Shown one piece after another: positions 37,901-46,365 of a stretch of DNA of 64,000 bases (position 1 is the first letter of the stretch; each line of letters opens with the position of its first letter). Origin of the DNA: Maylandia zebra (lineage: Eukaryota; Chordata; Actinopteri; Cichliformes; Cichlidae); NCBI RefSeq assembly GCF_041146795.1, contig NC_135183.1, positions 15,938,840 to 16,002,839 on the forward strand, given 5' to 3'. Both the position numbers and the translations under genes were made by a program. The notes under the pieces were generated by a model. It was given only the letters and a program-made list of their open reading frames with translations, was not told the DNA's origin and did not search any database.

Positions 37901-40172
37901 CCTCGTGTGATGGTCAACCAGCAAGCCCTGATCACATGACCTCAGGGGCCTGCTGGGGATGTATGGATGTAAAAGATCACTGATGTATGCCAGTGCTTGT
38001 CCATGCAGAGCCCTGAATTACAGAGTCATAATCTTAAATTCTGAATTTAATGGGGAGCCAGTGCAGCTGGGGTGTGACGTGGGAGTACTTGGAGGAATTG
38101 GTCAGAAGCCTCGCAGCAGCATTCTGAGGGCTTACTTAGTGAACAAAGAATTACAATAGTCCAAACGAGATAAAACAAATGCATGAATGACAATTTCAAG
38201 TTCCGAGTGTGACACAATGGGACTCAGCTTGGTAATGTTTCTTAAATGATAAAAACAGGAGCTGAGTCAAAAGTAACACCAAGATTCCTAATAGAAGATT
38301 TGGCAAATGTTGCAAGAGGACCTCATTTTTCCATAACCTTGGGCACAAATTTATCGGGAGCACAAACAAGGACTTCAGTTTGCTCCTCATTAAGTTGAAG
38401 AAAGTTATCAGCCATTCAACCGCTAAAGGAGTCTATGCACCTATGCAAAATCTGTAGCTTGGAAACATCTTGGGGCTTAAAGGAGATACCAACCTGGGTA
38501 GCATTTCCTTCTTTTAGATAGACAGATCATAACCACTTTAACCAGAATGGATTAGATAAAGTTACATTAATGAAATATAATTTCAGTACATTTGTTTCTT
38601 TTGGTTAAATTACGTTATTTACCTGTATGGGCTTTAATTTATTTTTCAGGCCCCTTAATTATGTCACCTTCTCACATCGGAGGAATTTTAGGCCAATGTT
38701 CTTTACAGTGTTGTGCTTCAGTTCATTGAGGTTTGTGGGCATTCATTTATGCACAGCTTTCTTAAGATCTTATCATAGCATTTCGAGTTGGGGTCTGGAC
38801 TTTACCTGGGCCATTGCAATACCTTAATTCTTTCCTTTTGTCAATCTGTGGTGTGGTCTGGGGTGTGGTGTCAAGGGAGGCCTGCCGAGGATGCTCACTT
38901 TGCTCTCTAGGGAGGTCCATGTGGTAGCTCTCAGCTTCCCCACGATCATTCCCAGCTGGTGTTGGACTCCACCAGGGCTGCCCTTTGTCACTGATTTGAT
39001 TCATAATTTTTATGGACAGACTTTCTTGACGGAGCCAGGTGGTGGAAGGCTTACAGTCTGGTTGGCTTAGAATTGCATCTCTGCTTTTTGCAGATGATGT
39101 GGTTCTGTTAGCTGCATCAAGTGGTGGCCTTCAGCTTACAACGGAGTGGTTTGCAGCCAAGTGTGAAGCATTGCAATGACACTTAGTGCCTCCAAATCTG
39201 AAGCCATGGTCCTCAGCCAGAAAAGACGGGAACTTGAGTATCTTGCAGTCTTGCTCAAAAGTGAGGGGAAAGCAAGAGATTGACAGATGGATTGGGGTGG
39301 CGTCTGCAGTGGTGTGGACGCTGTGCCTGTCATGTTGAAGAGAGAGCTGAGCACAAAAGCAAAGCTGTCGTCTGGTGCCTGTGTGTGTGTGTTTTTCCTC
39401 TACTCTGACTTCCTCTGATCAAAAGTAAAAGTAAATTTTTAATTGGTAATTGCAAACTGGCCATGTTGTGCTTGTAGATAAAGTCCTATGAGTACACAGA
39501 ATAAAGTATTTCAGTATTAAATTATGCTATACAAAGGCCTTTTTGTCAGTTTGCAAATCCTTAAAAAACCCAGTCTGACAGCTTTCACTCCTACACAAGT
39601 AGATACTCTGTGGTGCTTGAAAGCTTGTGAGCCCTAATAAAAGAATAAATACATAAATAAACAGACGTAAAATACCTGCATTTAAAAAATGAATTAATAT
39701 GCTTTTTTGAGGGAAACGATATAGTGCAGTCCATTAAGTGGATGAACTGTATGAATCTATGCTTTGACTGTAACCAGTGTGTAAAAATGTTGGTAGATAT
39801 TATTGAAGAAGTCTCAGTACTTTAGACAGTGTAAATGGTAAAAGTAATCGTTTTGAATCTATTCCACTTTTCTCCAGCTTTCTTTGGTTTCATTGTCCTT
39901 ATAATAACCCTCGGTCAAAGGTCTTTAAAGAAAAGATTAAACTATTGTGGTGACAGACTGTAGAGGTTGAAAGTAGCTAAATTAACTGTATAAAAAACTC
40001 CTGAACTTTAAGTGTCATAAGCTGCTTCTCTGATTTTTGTTGACCATTTCATGCTCTGCAAAGCTGCATACAAAACTATTTTTGTTTCCAATTAAATAAA
40101 GCGTTCTGTATATAGAAGAACAAATTTAATTAAAACAAAAAAGCTTTTACCTGTTGTAAAACTGGTAGACAT
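19538..40172 (-). CDS. slc5a9: Sodium/glucose cotransporter family protein, probably SLC5A9 (SGLT4)
   Basis: Plasma-membrane Na+-coupled sugar transporter. Coding exons on minus: 40172-40151, 37629-37517, 37085-37014, 35643-35539, 34807-34643, 34551-34446, 32225-32145, 31889-31684, 29148-29013, 28620-28513, 27399-27249, 23408-23240, 22366-22151, 19849-19538. All have GT/AG borders, phases agree and the total is 653 codons plus stop, normal for SGLTs. Visible signatures: [60 protein letters not shown] then [51 protein letters not shown] with Gln452 at the sugar-binding glutamine position of SGLT1; and the YFA C-terminus. The hydrophilic loop plus last helix is in exon 14. The choice of SLC5A9 over SLC5A1 rests on linkage with rad54l, also on the same human chromosome arm, and is inferred. 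The first exon carries only eight codons, so it is the least certain. Confidence 0.9.
20160..21120 (-). mobile_element. L2/Rex1-type LINE remnant
   Basis: On minus, a frame at 20396-20169 reads [22 protein letters not shown] followed by CITG, matching the C-terminal thumb of CR1/L2-group reverse transcriptases, and 20400-20640 carries more degraded upstream sequence of the same domain. The frame at 21114-20878 ([20 protein letters not shown]) likely belongs to the same element or a neighbouring repeat. Stops and shifts are many. It lies in slc5a9 intron 13, same strand as the gene. Confidence 0.6.
21515..21820 (-). mobile_element. tRNA-derived SINE, copy 2
   Basis: Same architecture as 10640-10965: on minus a GGGGCGACCGTGGCTCAGGG head, a GGTTCGATCCC B box and an AAAGCGCTTT-containing tail. 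It lies in slc5a9 intron 13. Confidence 0.75.
22555..22700 (-). mobile_element. Tc1-like transposase C-terminal fragment
   Basis: On minus this encodes [24 protein letters not shown] carries the third-block aspartate motif of Tc1 transposases. The rest is degraded, in slc5a9 intron 12. Confidence 0.6.
22869..22900. repeat. (CA)n microsatellite
   Basis: About 15 CA units in slc5a9 intron 12. Confidence 0.9.
23440..23630 (+). repeat. Interspersed repeat, diverged copy
   Basis: TCCATCCATTTATTGTCTAC followed by GCTGGAGCCTATCCCAGCTA matches the arms of the inverted pair at 56762-57873. It abuts slc5a9 exon 12 on its upstream (intron 11) side. Confidence 0.65.
24558..24938 (-). mobile_element. 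Ty3/gypsy integrase fragment (minus)
   Basis: A 126-codon frame encodes [20 protein letters not shown] and, further on, [20 protein letters not shown], the catalytic-core region of a retroelement integrase, with the second aspartate apparently replaced. It is opposite in orientation to the gypsy pieces next to it, so at least two elements contributed to slc5a9 intron 11. Confidence 0.75.
25250..26515 (+). mobile_element. Ty3/gypsy pol remnant: RT, RNase H, integrase (plus)
   Basis: In order: RT palm to thumb ([19 protein letters not shown], then [10 protein letters not shown], where YLDN replaces the usual YxDD), RNase H start ([20 protein letters not shown]), and integrase core ([17 protein letters not shown], then [10 protein letters not shown]). 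Several stops and shifts break it, for example at 25490 and 25583. Sense direction is opposite to slc5a9, in intron 11. Confidence 0.8.
26516..27150 (+). repeat. Probable gypsy 3' end and LTR
   Basis: This follows the integrase in the same orientation. It contains a TATTTAAG motif near 26563 and AATAAAATTTGTGAG near 27029, as an LTR might. No matching 5' LTR was found, so the limits are guesses. Confidence 0.45.
28224..28490. repeat. (GT)n plus TTAGGG-rich interspersed repeat
   Basis: A GT microsatellite (28231-28258) is followed by TTGTGGGGACCAACAGTCAC and a TTAGGGTTA-rich segment, a common dispersed fish repeat. The TTAGGG words are not a telomeric array. Confidence 0.55.
30640..31010 (+). 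repeat. LINE (L2/Rex1-type) 3' end
   Basis: CTATACTCAGAGCAAGTCTT, then TTGTACATGTACAATGACAA and AATAAAGGGCTATTCTATTC. Longer version of the ending at 19166-19285. In slc5a9 intron 8, antisense to the gene. Confidence 0.7.
31344..31375. repeat. Perfect 14-bp hairpin
   Basis: Arms AGCAGCATATCTCT and AGAGATATGCTGCT are exact reverse complements around a 4-base loop. It lies in slc5a9 intron 8. Too short for a microRNA precursor. Confidence 0.8.
32340..32580. repeat. Possible LTR fragment
   Basis: A GTGGCGGGGTGTGG-rich block leads to AATAAAGAAGTGTG near 32527 and a TGACACAGTGAG end. This looks like an LTR of the gypsy pieces nearby, but the boundaries and partner are missing. Confidence 0.35.
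32700..32870 (+). mobile_element. L2-type LINE reverse transcriptase fragment
   Basis: The frame encodes [20 protein letters not shown] then [16 protein letters not shown], the palm A-block region of CR1/L2-group RTs. About 50 codons, in slc5a9 intron 6. Confidence 0.75.
33540..33930 (+). mobile_element. Ty3/gypsy RT fragment
   Basis: Encodes [20 protein letters not shown] then [10 protein letters not shown], and in another frame [20 protein letters not shown] then [14 protein letters not shown]. These are RT blocks separated by a frameshift and small deletion. The GC-rich stretch at 33100-33540 upstream may belong to it. In slc5a9 intron 6. Confidence 0.7.
35880..36200 (-). repeat. Possible solo LTR
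   Basis: On minus, TATATAAATAAAGACC near 36055 combines a TATA-like box with a poly(A) signal, and AATAAATCTCTTGACATCCA follows at about 35900. This arrangement is LTR-like, but no partner or target duplication was found. In slc5a9 intron 3. Confidence 0.3.
36332..36440. mobile_element. Palindromic MITE
   Basis: The ends GAGGATTGGGGCCACTG and CAGTGGCCCCAATCCTC are exact reverse complements. Pairing continues inward with A/T-run indels (GGGATGTC with GACATCCC) to a TCAGAATTCTGA centre. The whole 109-bp unit folds on itself. In slc5a9 intron 3. Confidence 0.8.
36520..36870 (+). repeat. LINE-type 3' tail
   Basis: Ends with GCACCTTGGTCAACAGTTGT, ATGTGCTATACAAATAAATT and TTGACTTTGACTT, a common 3' end of fish non-LTR elements. 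It begins near CCTGCAG-like sequence with no ORF. Confidence 0.5.
37660..38500 (+). repeat. Long non-coding interspersed repeat
   Basis: Starts with TTTTATTTATATAGCACC and AAAGAGTGCTTCACAG-type sequence, then AGAGAGTTCCAGAGTCTGGG and ATGGGGAGCCAGTGCAGCTG. This text is familiar as a dispersed repeat in percomorph genomes. In slc5a9 intron 1. Confidence 0.5.
38845..39360 (+). mobile_element. LINE reverse transcriptase fragment
   Basis: Broken frames encode [10 protein letters not shown] then IIFMDRLS and [24 protein letters not shown] is the catalytic RT box. The following [12 protein letters not shown] matches the post-palm region. In slc5a9 intron 1. Confidence 0.75.
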
Positions 40173-40388
40173 GTTGATTCCACTCTCCCAGACAATGATC
40201 ACACAACGTTTATTTTAGTTTTTCATATGTATGAATCCTCCGACTGAAAGTTTTGTTTCTCCTTCCTCTGAACCTGACAAAGGTATGTGCATCTGTGCAC
40301 TCAGTTGGTCAATGATTAATAAGTTCGTTAATGAGACTGTCAAACTCCACTGGTTAGCTATTATATCTTGACAACAGACATACGTATC

Positions 40389-41085
40389 TGAAGGAAACGG
40401 TTTCCAAGGCCTAATCCGTGGATCGACTTCCTTCGAGGCGTGGACGTCTATCAGCAGAGAATGTACCTTCACCTATCAGCAGAGAATGTCCCTTAGTCTG
40501 TAACACAGTCAAATATATTCTCAAGCAATATTCAAGCATGCCATTCAGCGTGTTAGTACGAGCTCGGGAGCAGCTTGGGAGAACAAGAAAACAGAGACTG
40601 CTTCAGATTGTCTTCCCAAATTGACTCAACTTTATTCACAAGTACAACAGTTTATATAGAGGGTAAAATTCATGAGACAGCAGATTATCAGTTTAAACCA
40701 GTACAGACCAAGATAAGGGAGCGTCTTCCTGCCCTTGGGTGAAGAAGCATCCTTTGTGTAGTTTATTAGTTCAGCTACAATTGTGATTATCTCAGCGACA
40801 TATTTTCAAGGCACAAAACGAAGAGTTCTTTCATTAGTGAAATCTGAAACAAACCATTTGGCCTTCAACAGGCGTCTAAAAGATTAAGAAACTAATGTAG
40901 CTGAGGGAGTGATCTCTGTGGTATTTCAACCTTGTACCAGCCTGTGATTCTCACACATCAATTCTTGGGTCAAAGAGAAAAATAACTAAAACAAAGGGGC
41001 CTTATTGAATGACAGAGTTTTCCTGTATAATGTCACTATAAAACAATATCCAGTAAATGCTACCATGGTACTAAAATACCTAACA
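40389..41085 (-). repeat. 3' LTR of the endogenous retrovirus
   Basis: 697 bp, the partner of the 5' LTR. TATATAA at 40652-40658 and AATAAA at 40631-40636 on minus are both kept. Transcription from it would run directly into slc5a9, whose ATG is 216 bp beyond the LTR edge. Confidence 0.93.
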
Positions 41086-41100
41086 GTTCCCCTCTTTTAT
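41086..41100 (-). other. Polypurine tract
   Basis: On minus, AATAAAAGAGGGGAA abuts the 3' LTR and would prime plus-strand DNA synthesis. Confidence 0.85.
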
Positions 41101-41194
41101 TATTTTTAAAAATAATAACTCAAATAGAAAGGAAAAATCACAAATGTAATAACATAATATAAAAACCAAATCATAAAATGTAATAGTTCACAGC

Positions 41195-42370
41195 CTAATG
41201 TTCAATATACACATCAGGAACATCATTGGTAACATCTGGCACATCCTCAGGATCAATTTGTGCCAATTGCAAATACATTGAAGTAGCTGTACTAGTAGCT
41301 ATACGGGTTATCATTGAGCGTACACAGGGTATCACACAACAGGCAATAATCATCAAAAACAAAATAATACATGCTACAACTGTTACAAAGGCTACAATTA
41401 GTTCCTTCCATTTTCCAAACGTGTCCTGCATCCACTTGTCTAGCCACTGACCGTGACCTGTATTGGCTCTTAGTTCTATCTGCAATGCTTCAAGTTTATT
41501 CATAGCTTGTGTGAATGAACCGTCAGGGGCGGTATTATTGGGAATAAAAGTACAACAAACATCTTCAAACATAGCACAAACACCTCCTTTCTCAGCTAAC
41601 AGCATATCTAAGGCCATTCTATTTTGCATGGTCATTAAGGAGGTAGCAGACATCTGTTCTCCTAGGGCTTTAAGGGCCGTATTGGTCAGATTGGTGTGTC
41701 TTTGCTGATTGTAATAAACATAATTGATCCAGCCTACATTTTTGTTTACCTGTATCCACGGTAGTATTGAGGCGAACCCTGCTGATATTTCTCCTTGTGC
41801 CTTTAATTCATTTGGTATCCCACGTGGAACTCCTATAGCATCTATGTAAATGTTATGTGTCCGTCTGCTGGATACAGGCAGATCCGAGGTTTGTTGTATC
41901 AGTAGTTCTTGAGCTAAAGTTACTAGACCGCAGGTACCGGTCCAATTAACAGGTAAGGCTAATCTAAGAGTATTATTGCACATCCAATAAGCATGTGGGA
42001 TTGGTCTGGTCAGGCGCGAAGCTGTAAAGCCTTTTAATATGCCTCCCCAGTACGAGTCGTTTAGTGTGTTGGGCGAATGCAGGATTGTTGAGTTATCTGA
42101 ATGCGTACTTATATATGCATATATATAAGAAAACATATGTCTATATTGTGTCCTGTCAACACTCGCTGCTAGCCATGTTTCGTTACAGCGTGCTCCTGGA
42201 GAGTCAGAAAAGAACGTATAGTTTTGTGTGTCATAATTTATGTTTTCAAGTTTTGGTCGGTGTATGCATGTCATCAAGATATTTGGGTGATGGCGCACCT
42301 GTGTTGGGGGCGAAAGAGGTTCAGTGTGCGGTCTTCGGGGCGCTTCATTTGGTTGCAGGGGTGGGTAGAA
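41195..42370 (-). pseudogene. env: Endogenous retroviral env, 5'-truncated, TM half open
   Basis: The frame is open from about 42370 to the stop at 41195; the first in-frame candidate start at 42298 is GTG, so the real N-terminus (signal peptide) is lost or in another frame. About 140-190 residues of surface subunit remain with several N-X-S/T sites. The transmembrane subunit has a heptad-rich region, a C-X6-CC motif (CAMFEDVCC) of gamma-type Env, and a long hydrophobic anchor (IVAFVTVVACIILFLMIIAC) followed by a short cytoplasmic tail ending near DVYIEH. It is envelope-derived but unlikely to make a complete glycoprotein as it stands. Confidence 0.85.
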
Positions 42371-44919
42371 TCATTAATCATGCTAACATCCTTACTAGAG
42401 ACTTGTCCTGTGTATATGAATAAACAATCTAAAGGACTTAGTTCTACTCGCACCGCTTCAATCAGGGTTACTGTTAAGGGCCCCTTTTTATCATTTTTGA
42501 ATAGCATCTTTGTTAAGGAAAACCTGAAATTGGATATCCCACTATTATTAGCAATCGATTTTCCATCAGCAGATCTAAATCCTCTTTGTCTCCACAATGT
42601 GCCAAAGTCGTGCACCACACCGAATGCATAACGGCTATCAGTGTAAATTGTTACCCGCTTATCCACATGTAACTCACAGGCGCGTATTAAAGCCATGCGC
42701 TCTGCTTTTTGTGCTGAGTGAAATGGTAATGAGTGAGCCTCTAGTATGATGTCAGGCAATGTCACCACCGAATAGCCACAAAGAAATAAGTTGTCTGAAC
42801 CATCCTGTCGGTCAGAGGAACACAGCATACGAATGAGTAAGTGTGCTGGCGAATTGGGTGTGCTGCTTGCTTTTATAGTGAGATTTGCTGTTGAAGTCAG
42901 TGTAGCTTCATAACCTGAGCGACGTTGTGCGGTCATATGTTGTGTAGTTATGTTTGCTAGAATGGTCGTGACCTGGTGATTGGTGTGTAGAATAGTGTCA
43001 TGTGAGAGTGTGAGCTTCTCGCAGTCCCTTATCATGATAGAGCAAGCCGCTACTGCTCTCAGGCAGGCCGGCATCCCCTGAACTACTGCTGGCAGCACCT
43101 TTGAGTAGAAGGCTACTGGACGGTAGCCACAGCCATGCTCTTGGGCCAATACACCTGCACAGGTTGTGCCGTTCTCTGTGACGTACAGGTGGAACGGTAA
43201 GTGGTAGTCAGGCAGACCCAAACAAGGGGCAGAGGTCAGCGCTCCCTGTAATGCATTGAAAGAGGCAGTCATTTCTGTTGACCACAGTATTCGAGGAAGC
43301 TTGTCTTTTTTGCAGCATTCACGCAGAATGTGGTCATGAAAAGAACAGTCTGGTATCCACTGTCTGCAATAGTTCACCATGCCTAGGAAAGACAGCATTT
43401 CCTTCTGTGTAGTGGGCTTAGGGACAGAGGTCACAGCTTTGACCCTGTCTGTAGTCATGGAACGTTGTCCGTGAGACAGTGTAAATCCCAAATATTGAAC
43501 AGAAGTCTGACAGTACTGCATTTTCTTTGCTGATGCTTTGTGGCCAGTCTGTTGGAGGTGCTGAAGTAGCATATGTGTGGCAGTTTGACATAGTTTTTCA
43601 CTTTCAGCACAGAGGAGGAGATCATCCACGTACTGGATCAAGGTACAGCCCTCTGGAGGAATGAAGCCGTCCAGGGTAGCACGTACCACCATTGAGAAAG
43701 CCGCAGGGCTGTCTACCATGCCTTGGGGTAAGCGAGTCCATGTGTACTGCTTATCTCTATATGTAAAAGCAAATATCGGCTGTGTGTCCTCATGCACAGG
43801 CACTGAGAAAAAGGCAGAGCACAAATCCACCACAGTAAAATGTGTGGCTGTTGCTGGAATAGATGTCAGTATGCTGGGAACATCTGGAACCAGAGGTGGC
43901 AGAGGCATGATGACTGCATTAATTTGCCTTAAGTCTTGTGTGAAACGCCATACGCCAGGTTTGTTAGGCTTTGGCACAGGATTGACAGGAGTGTTATATG
44001 GAGATACTGTGGGCTTTATTACTCCAGCTGTCAATAAATCTCCTATGATGATGTCTAAGGCTGCGGCTTTTTCAGCGGAAATGGGATATTGCTTGACATA
44101 TACCGGCTTGTTGTTTTTCAGCTGAGCATGATAAGGTGTACAGTCAATAAATCCTACATCATTCTCACCTCTTGACCATAATGTCATGTTTTGATATTCA
44201 GCTGGCAATGTGACAGCAGAGATAGTACAGTGTATGGGGTAGGTTAGATCTATGTGTCGACATGGTGCAGTAATATCATAGCCTATGTCTGAGTTATGTG
44301 ACAAAACCACTGTTTGGCCTTCACTGGTGTGAGCAGTTATCATGTTGTTGAACAGTGTGAGAGAAACAAATATGTGGCTTCCAGGCATGGGGTTACCTGG
44401 TAGTGGTGTCTGTACACGTGTTTGGCACAGTGTGTGACGTGGGGTACCAGTCAGATGGATATTGAGTTCATTCTCCGCTGAGGCGTCCAGCTGACACAGA
44501 GGCTGTTCCTTCTCCATGGTGTCGGTGCATAGGGCAGAGAAAACATAGCTGTTATCAGTGTCAGCAAACATTTCACCCTTTGTGTTAAATGAAATACACA
44601 AGTTCATTTTTGCCATTAAATCTCTGCCTAATAGATTCACAGGCGAGTTTGGAATAATTATGAATGGATGATATGTAATTTCGTCTGGTTTTGGGCCCCA
44701 GCGTGTTTTTAGAGAATGAGTTTTGGGGCATTGCACTAGAGTTCCGTTTATTCCCATGGTGTTGATGCACACAGAGGAAACAGGCCCACTATAGAATTTT
44801 CCAGACAGTGAACTTTTAGTGGCTCCACTGTCAACTAAAAAGGAATAAATCTTTTCACCTATTTCTATATCTAACGTGGGCAAGCTTTCTGTGTTACGGG
44901 ACAATTGCAAATGCAGCAT
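42274..44919 (-). pseudogene. pol: Endogenous retroviral pol: protease, RT, partial RNase H, no integrase
   Basis: 881 codons from the first ATG; the true product would be a gag-pol fusion. Protease active site DSG at residues 30-32. RT catalytic YVDD at 430-433, preceded by LPQGM. RNase H is recognisable up to the third acidic block (YTDSRYA, Asp near 761), after which homology stops near residue 780. The rest (about 100 residues) matches neither RNase H nor integrase and overlaps the start of the env region in another frame. No HHCC zinc finger or integrase core exists anywhere in the provirus, so roughly 1.2 kb or more has been deleted without closing the frame. Antisense frames at 43661-44125 and 42224-42631 are shadows. 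Confidence 0.9.
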
Positions 44920-44964
44920 CGTGTGTAGTGCTTCACACTGTCCCTCATCTTCACCTGGGCCTCC

Positions 44965-44967
44965 CTA
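44965..44967 (-). promoter_or_regulatory. In-frame UAG between gag and pol, probable readthrough site
   Basis: gag ends with TAG at 44967-44965, directly followed by GGAGGC. The pol frame continues in the same phase with no further stop. Gammaretroviruses join gag and pol by suppression of a UAG in a similar purine-rich context, so the same mechanism is inferred here. Confidence 0.75.
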
Positions 44968-45908
44968 TTGTCGGTCCAGTCTTTCATTATCATATGGGTG
45001 GGGATTAAAATGTGGATTATAAGGTTGCTGCCTAAGTGCAAAGGGGCCATTATTTTGGTGTGATTCCTGTCTGCGTTGCCAGTTACCTTGTCTGGAAGAG
45101 CTCTGCTGACGCCTAGTGGCAGGAGCTGGTCCTGTGTTTTGTGGTTGAGACATACGTGCTGCTGATTTGCATTCCCTCCTCCAGTGTCCTATTTTTCCAC
45201 AATAAAAACATACGTCTCCACTCCTATCTCTCCTTCTGAAATCTCCCTGCTGCGCTTGTTGAGGGGACGGGGCCCCTGCATACATCATTTTTTCACTTTC
45301 CTCTGAGCCTTCAACATCAAAATTCAACATCATCTTAACACTTTTAGCCTTCGTGCTGTTGGGGAAAAGATCTGCACCAGCTTTTGTTTTGACAAGTGTG
45401 ATAAAGTTCTTTATTTTCATGTCATAGAGATTATCAGTGGCAGTCAGCTTCAATAGTTGTGAACATTCTGGATGAATATTGTTTAAGAATGTTGTTATGA
45501 AAATCTGATCATTTCCTCCTTCAGGCATGCATGCCTCATTAGTCCAGCAGTGCGTGAAACGTTTCATAAAAACTAGAATGGATTCATCTGGCTTTTGCTT
45601 GCACATGGTTACTGCATTTAAATCAATTTTATCTCTAGACATTGTGAGCAGAAATTTCTTTAGATTTTGAAAAAAGGCTGTGATTTTGTCATCGTTTATC
45701 CACAAAAACGAGGTGGTGTTGGCTGCTTGGTCATTTTTAGGGTCTAGTTCCTCTACTTCTTCAATAAGCTGAGATTCAGTCACACCTGGGATTCGTTGAC
45801 ATAATATATATCTATAATCAGGCCCACCCAAGTGGTGGTATCTGGTTTTACAGTTAATTTTGATTTTTTATCGGACCCGTTTAAGGTCTTTGAATTATTC
45901 TGACCCAT
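44965..45908 (-). pseudogene. gag: Endogenous retroviral gag, damaged
   Basis: The open frame 45831-44965 (288 codons, no ATG at its head) encodes the C-terminal part of capsid and the nucleocapsid. One CCHC zinc knuckle is visible (CFYCGKIGHWRREC, spacing C-X2-C-X4-H-X4-C), followed by a basic Gln/Arg-rich tail. An ATG at 45908 opens a different frame beginning Met-Gly, the usual N-myristoylation start, but that frame does not run into the zinc-knuckle frame. The matrix and N-terminal capsid are largely missing. The break is a deletion plus frame change or a longer deletion; I have not attempted to reconstruct it. Confidence 0.85.
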
Positions 45909-46068
45909 GGTCAGTGATTTCCAGAGGGGTTTAGACGCTTGAAGGATTTAAGTTAGTTTTTATTTTGCTGTGGCACACCTGAGGTTACTTGATTTTTTTG
46001 CTAGCAATTTTATCTTTTTAGTGAGCAACTTCTCACTTTTTAACGAGCAACTTCTCGTTTTATGACCC

Positions 46069-46290
46069 CAGGCAACTTCCTGTGTCCTTTCTGCTGGTGA
46101 GCAACTTCTTAGTTTATGACAGCAGGCAACTTCCTGTGTCCTTTCTGCTTTAATTTACAAAACAACAGGCAACTTCCTGTGTTTCTATGTGGGCCACTAA
46201 AGAAGGCTCCTCAGCGTATCCCACTTGTTACTATGTGGGCCACTGAAGAAGGCCTCGTCAGCGTATCCCGTTTCTATGTGGATCACTGAG
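46069..46290 (-). repeat. Tandem repeats in the proviral leader
   Basis: The word CAGGCAACTTCCTGTGT starts at 46069, 46123 and 46166. A second set, CTATGTGG(G/A)CCACTGA-like followed by GAAGGC and CAGCGTATCCC, starts at 46185, 46231 and 46274. Two adjacent triplications therefore fill the region between primer site and gag, where packaging signals normally lie. Confidence 0.8.
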
Positions 46291-46343
46291 AAAGGCATAA
46301 CACAGTCTTATAAAATAAAAGACGAGTGCCTACCTTCGTCAGG

Positions 46344-46361
46344 ATCCCACTTCTGACACCA
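46344..46361 (-). other. Primer binding site, tRNA-Leu type
   Basis: Read on minus it is TGGTGTCAGAAGTGGGAT, complementary over 18 bases to the 3' end of vertebrate tRNA-Leu (CAG) plus CCA as I recall it. It lies 4 bases from the 5' LTR edge. Confidence 0.85.
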
Positions 46362-46365
46362 AAAT

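Noticed and set aside
42224-44125. Plus-strand frames across the pol region (for example 43661-44125)
   Set aside because: They are antisense to the continuous pol frame with clear RT motifs.
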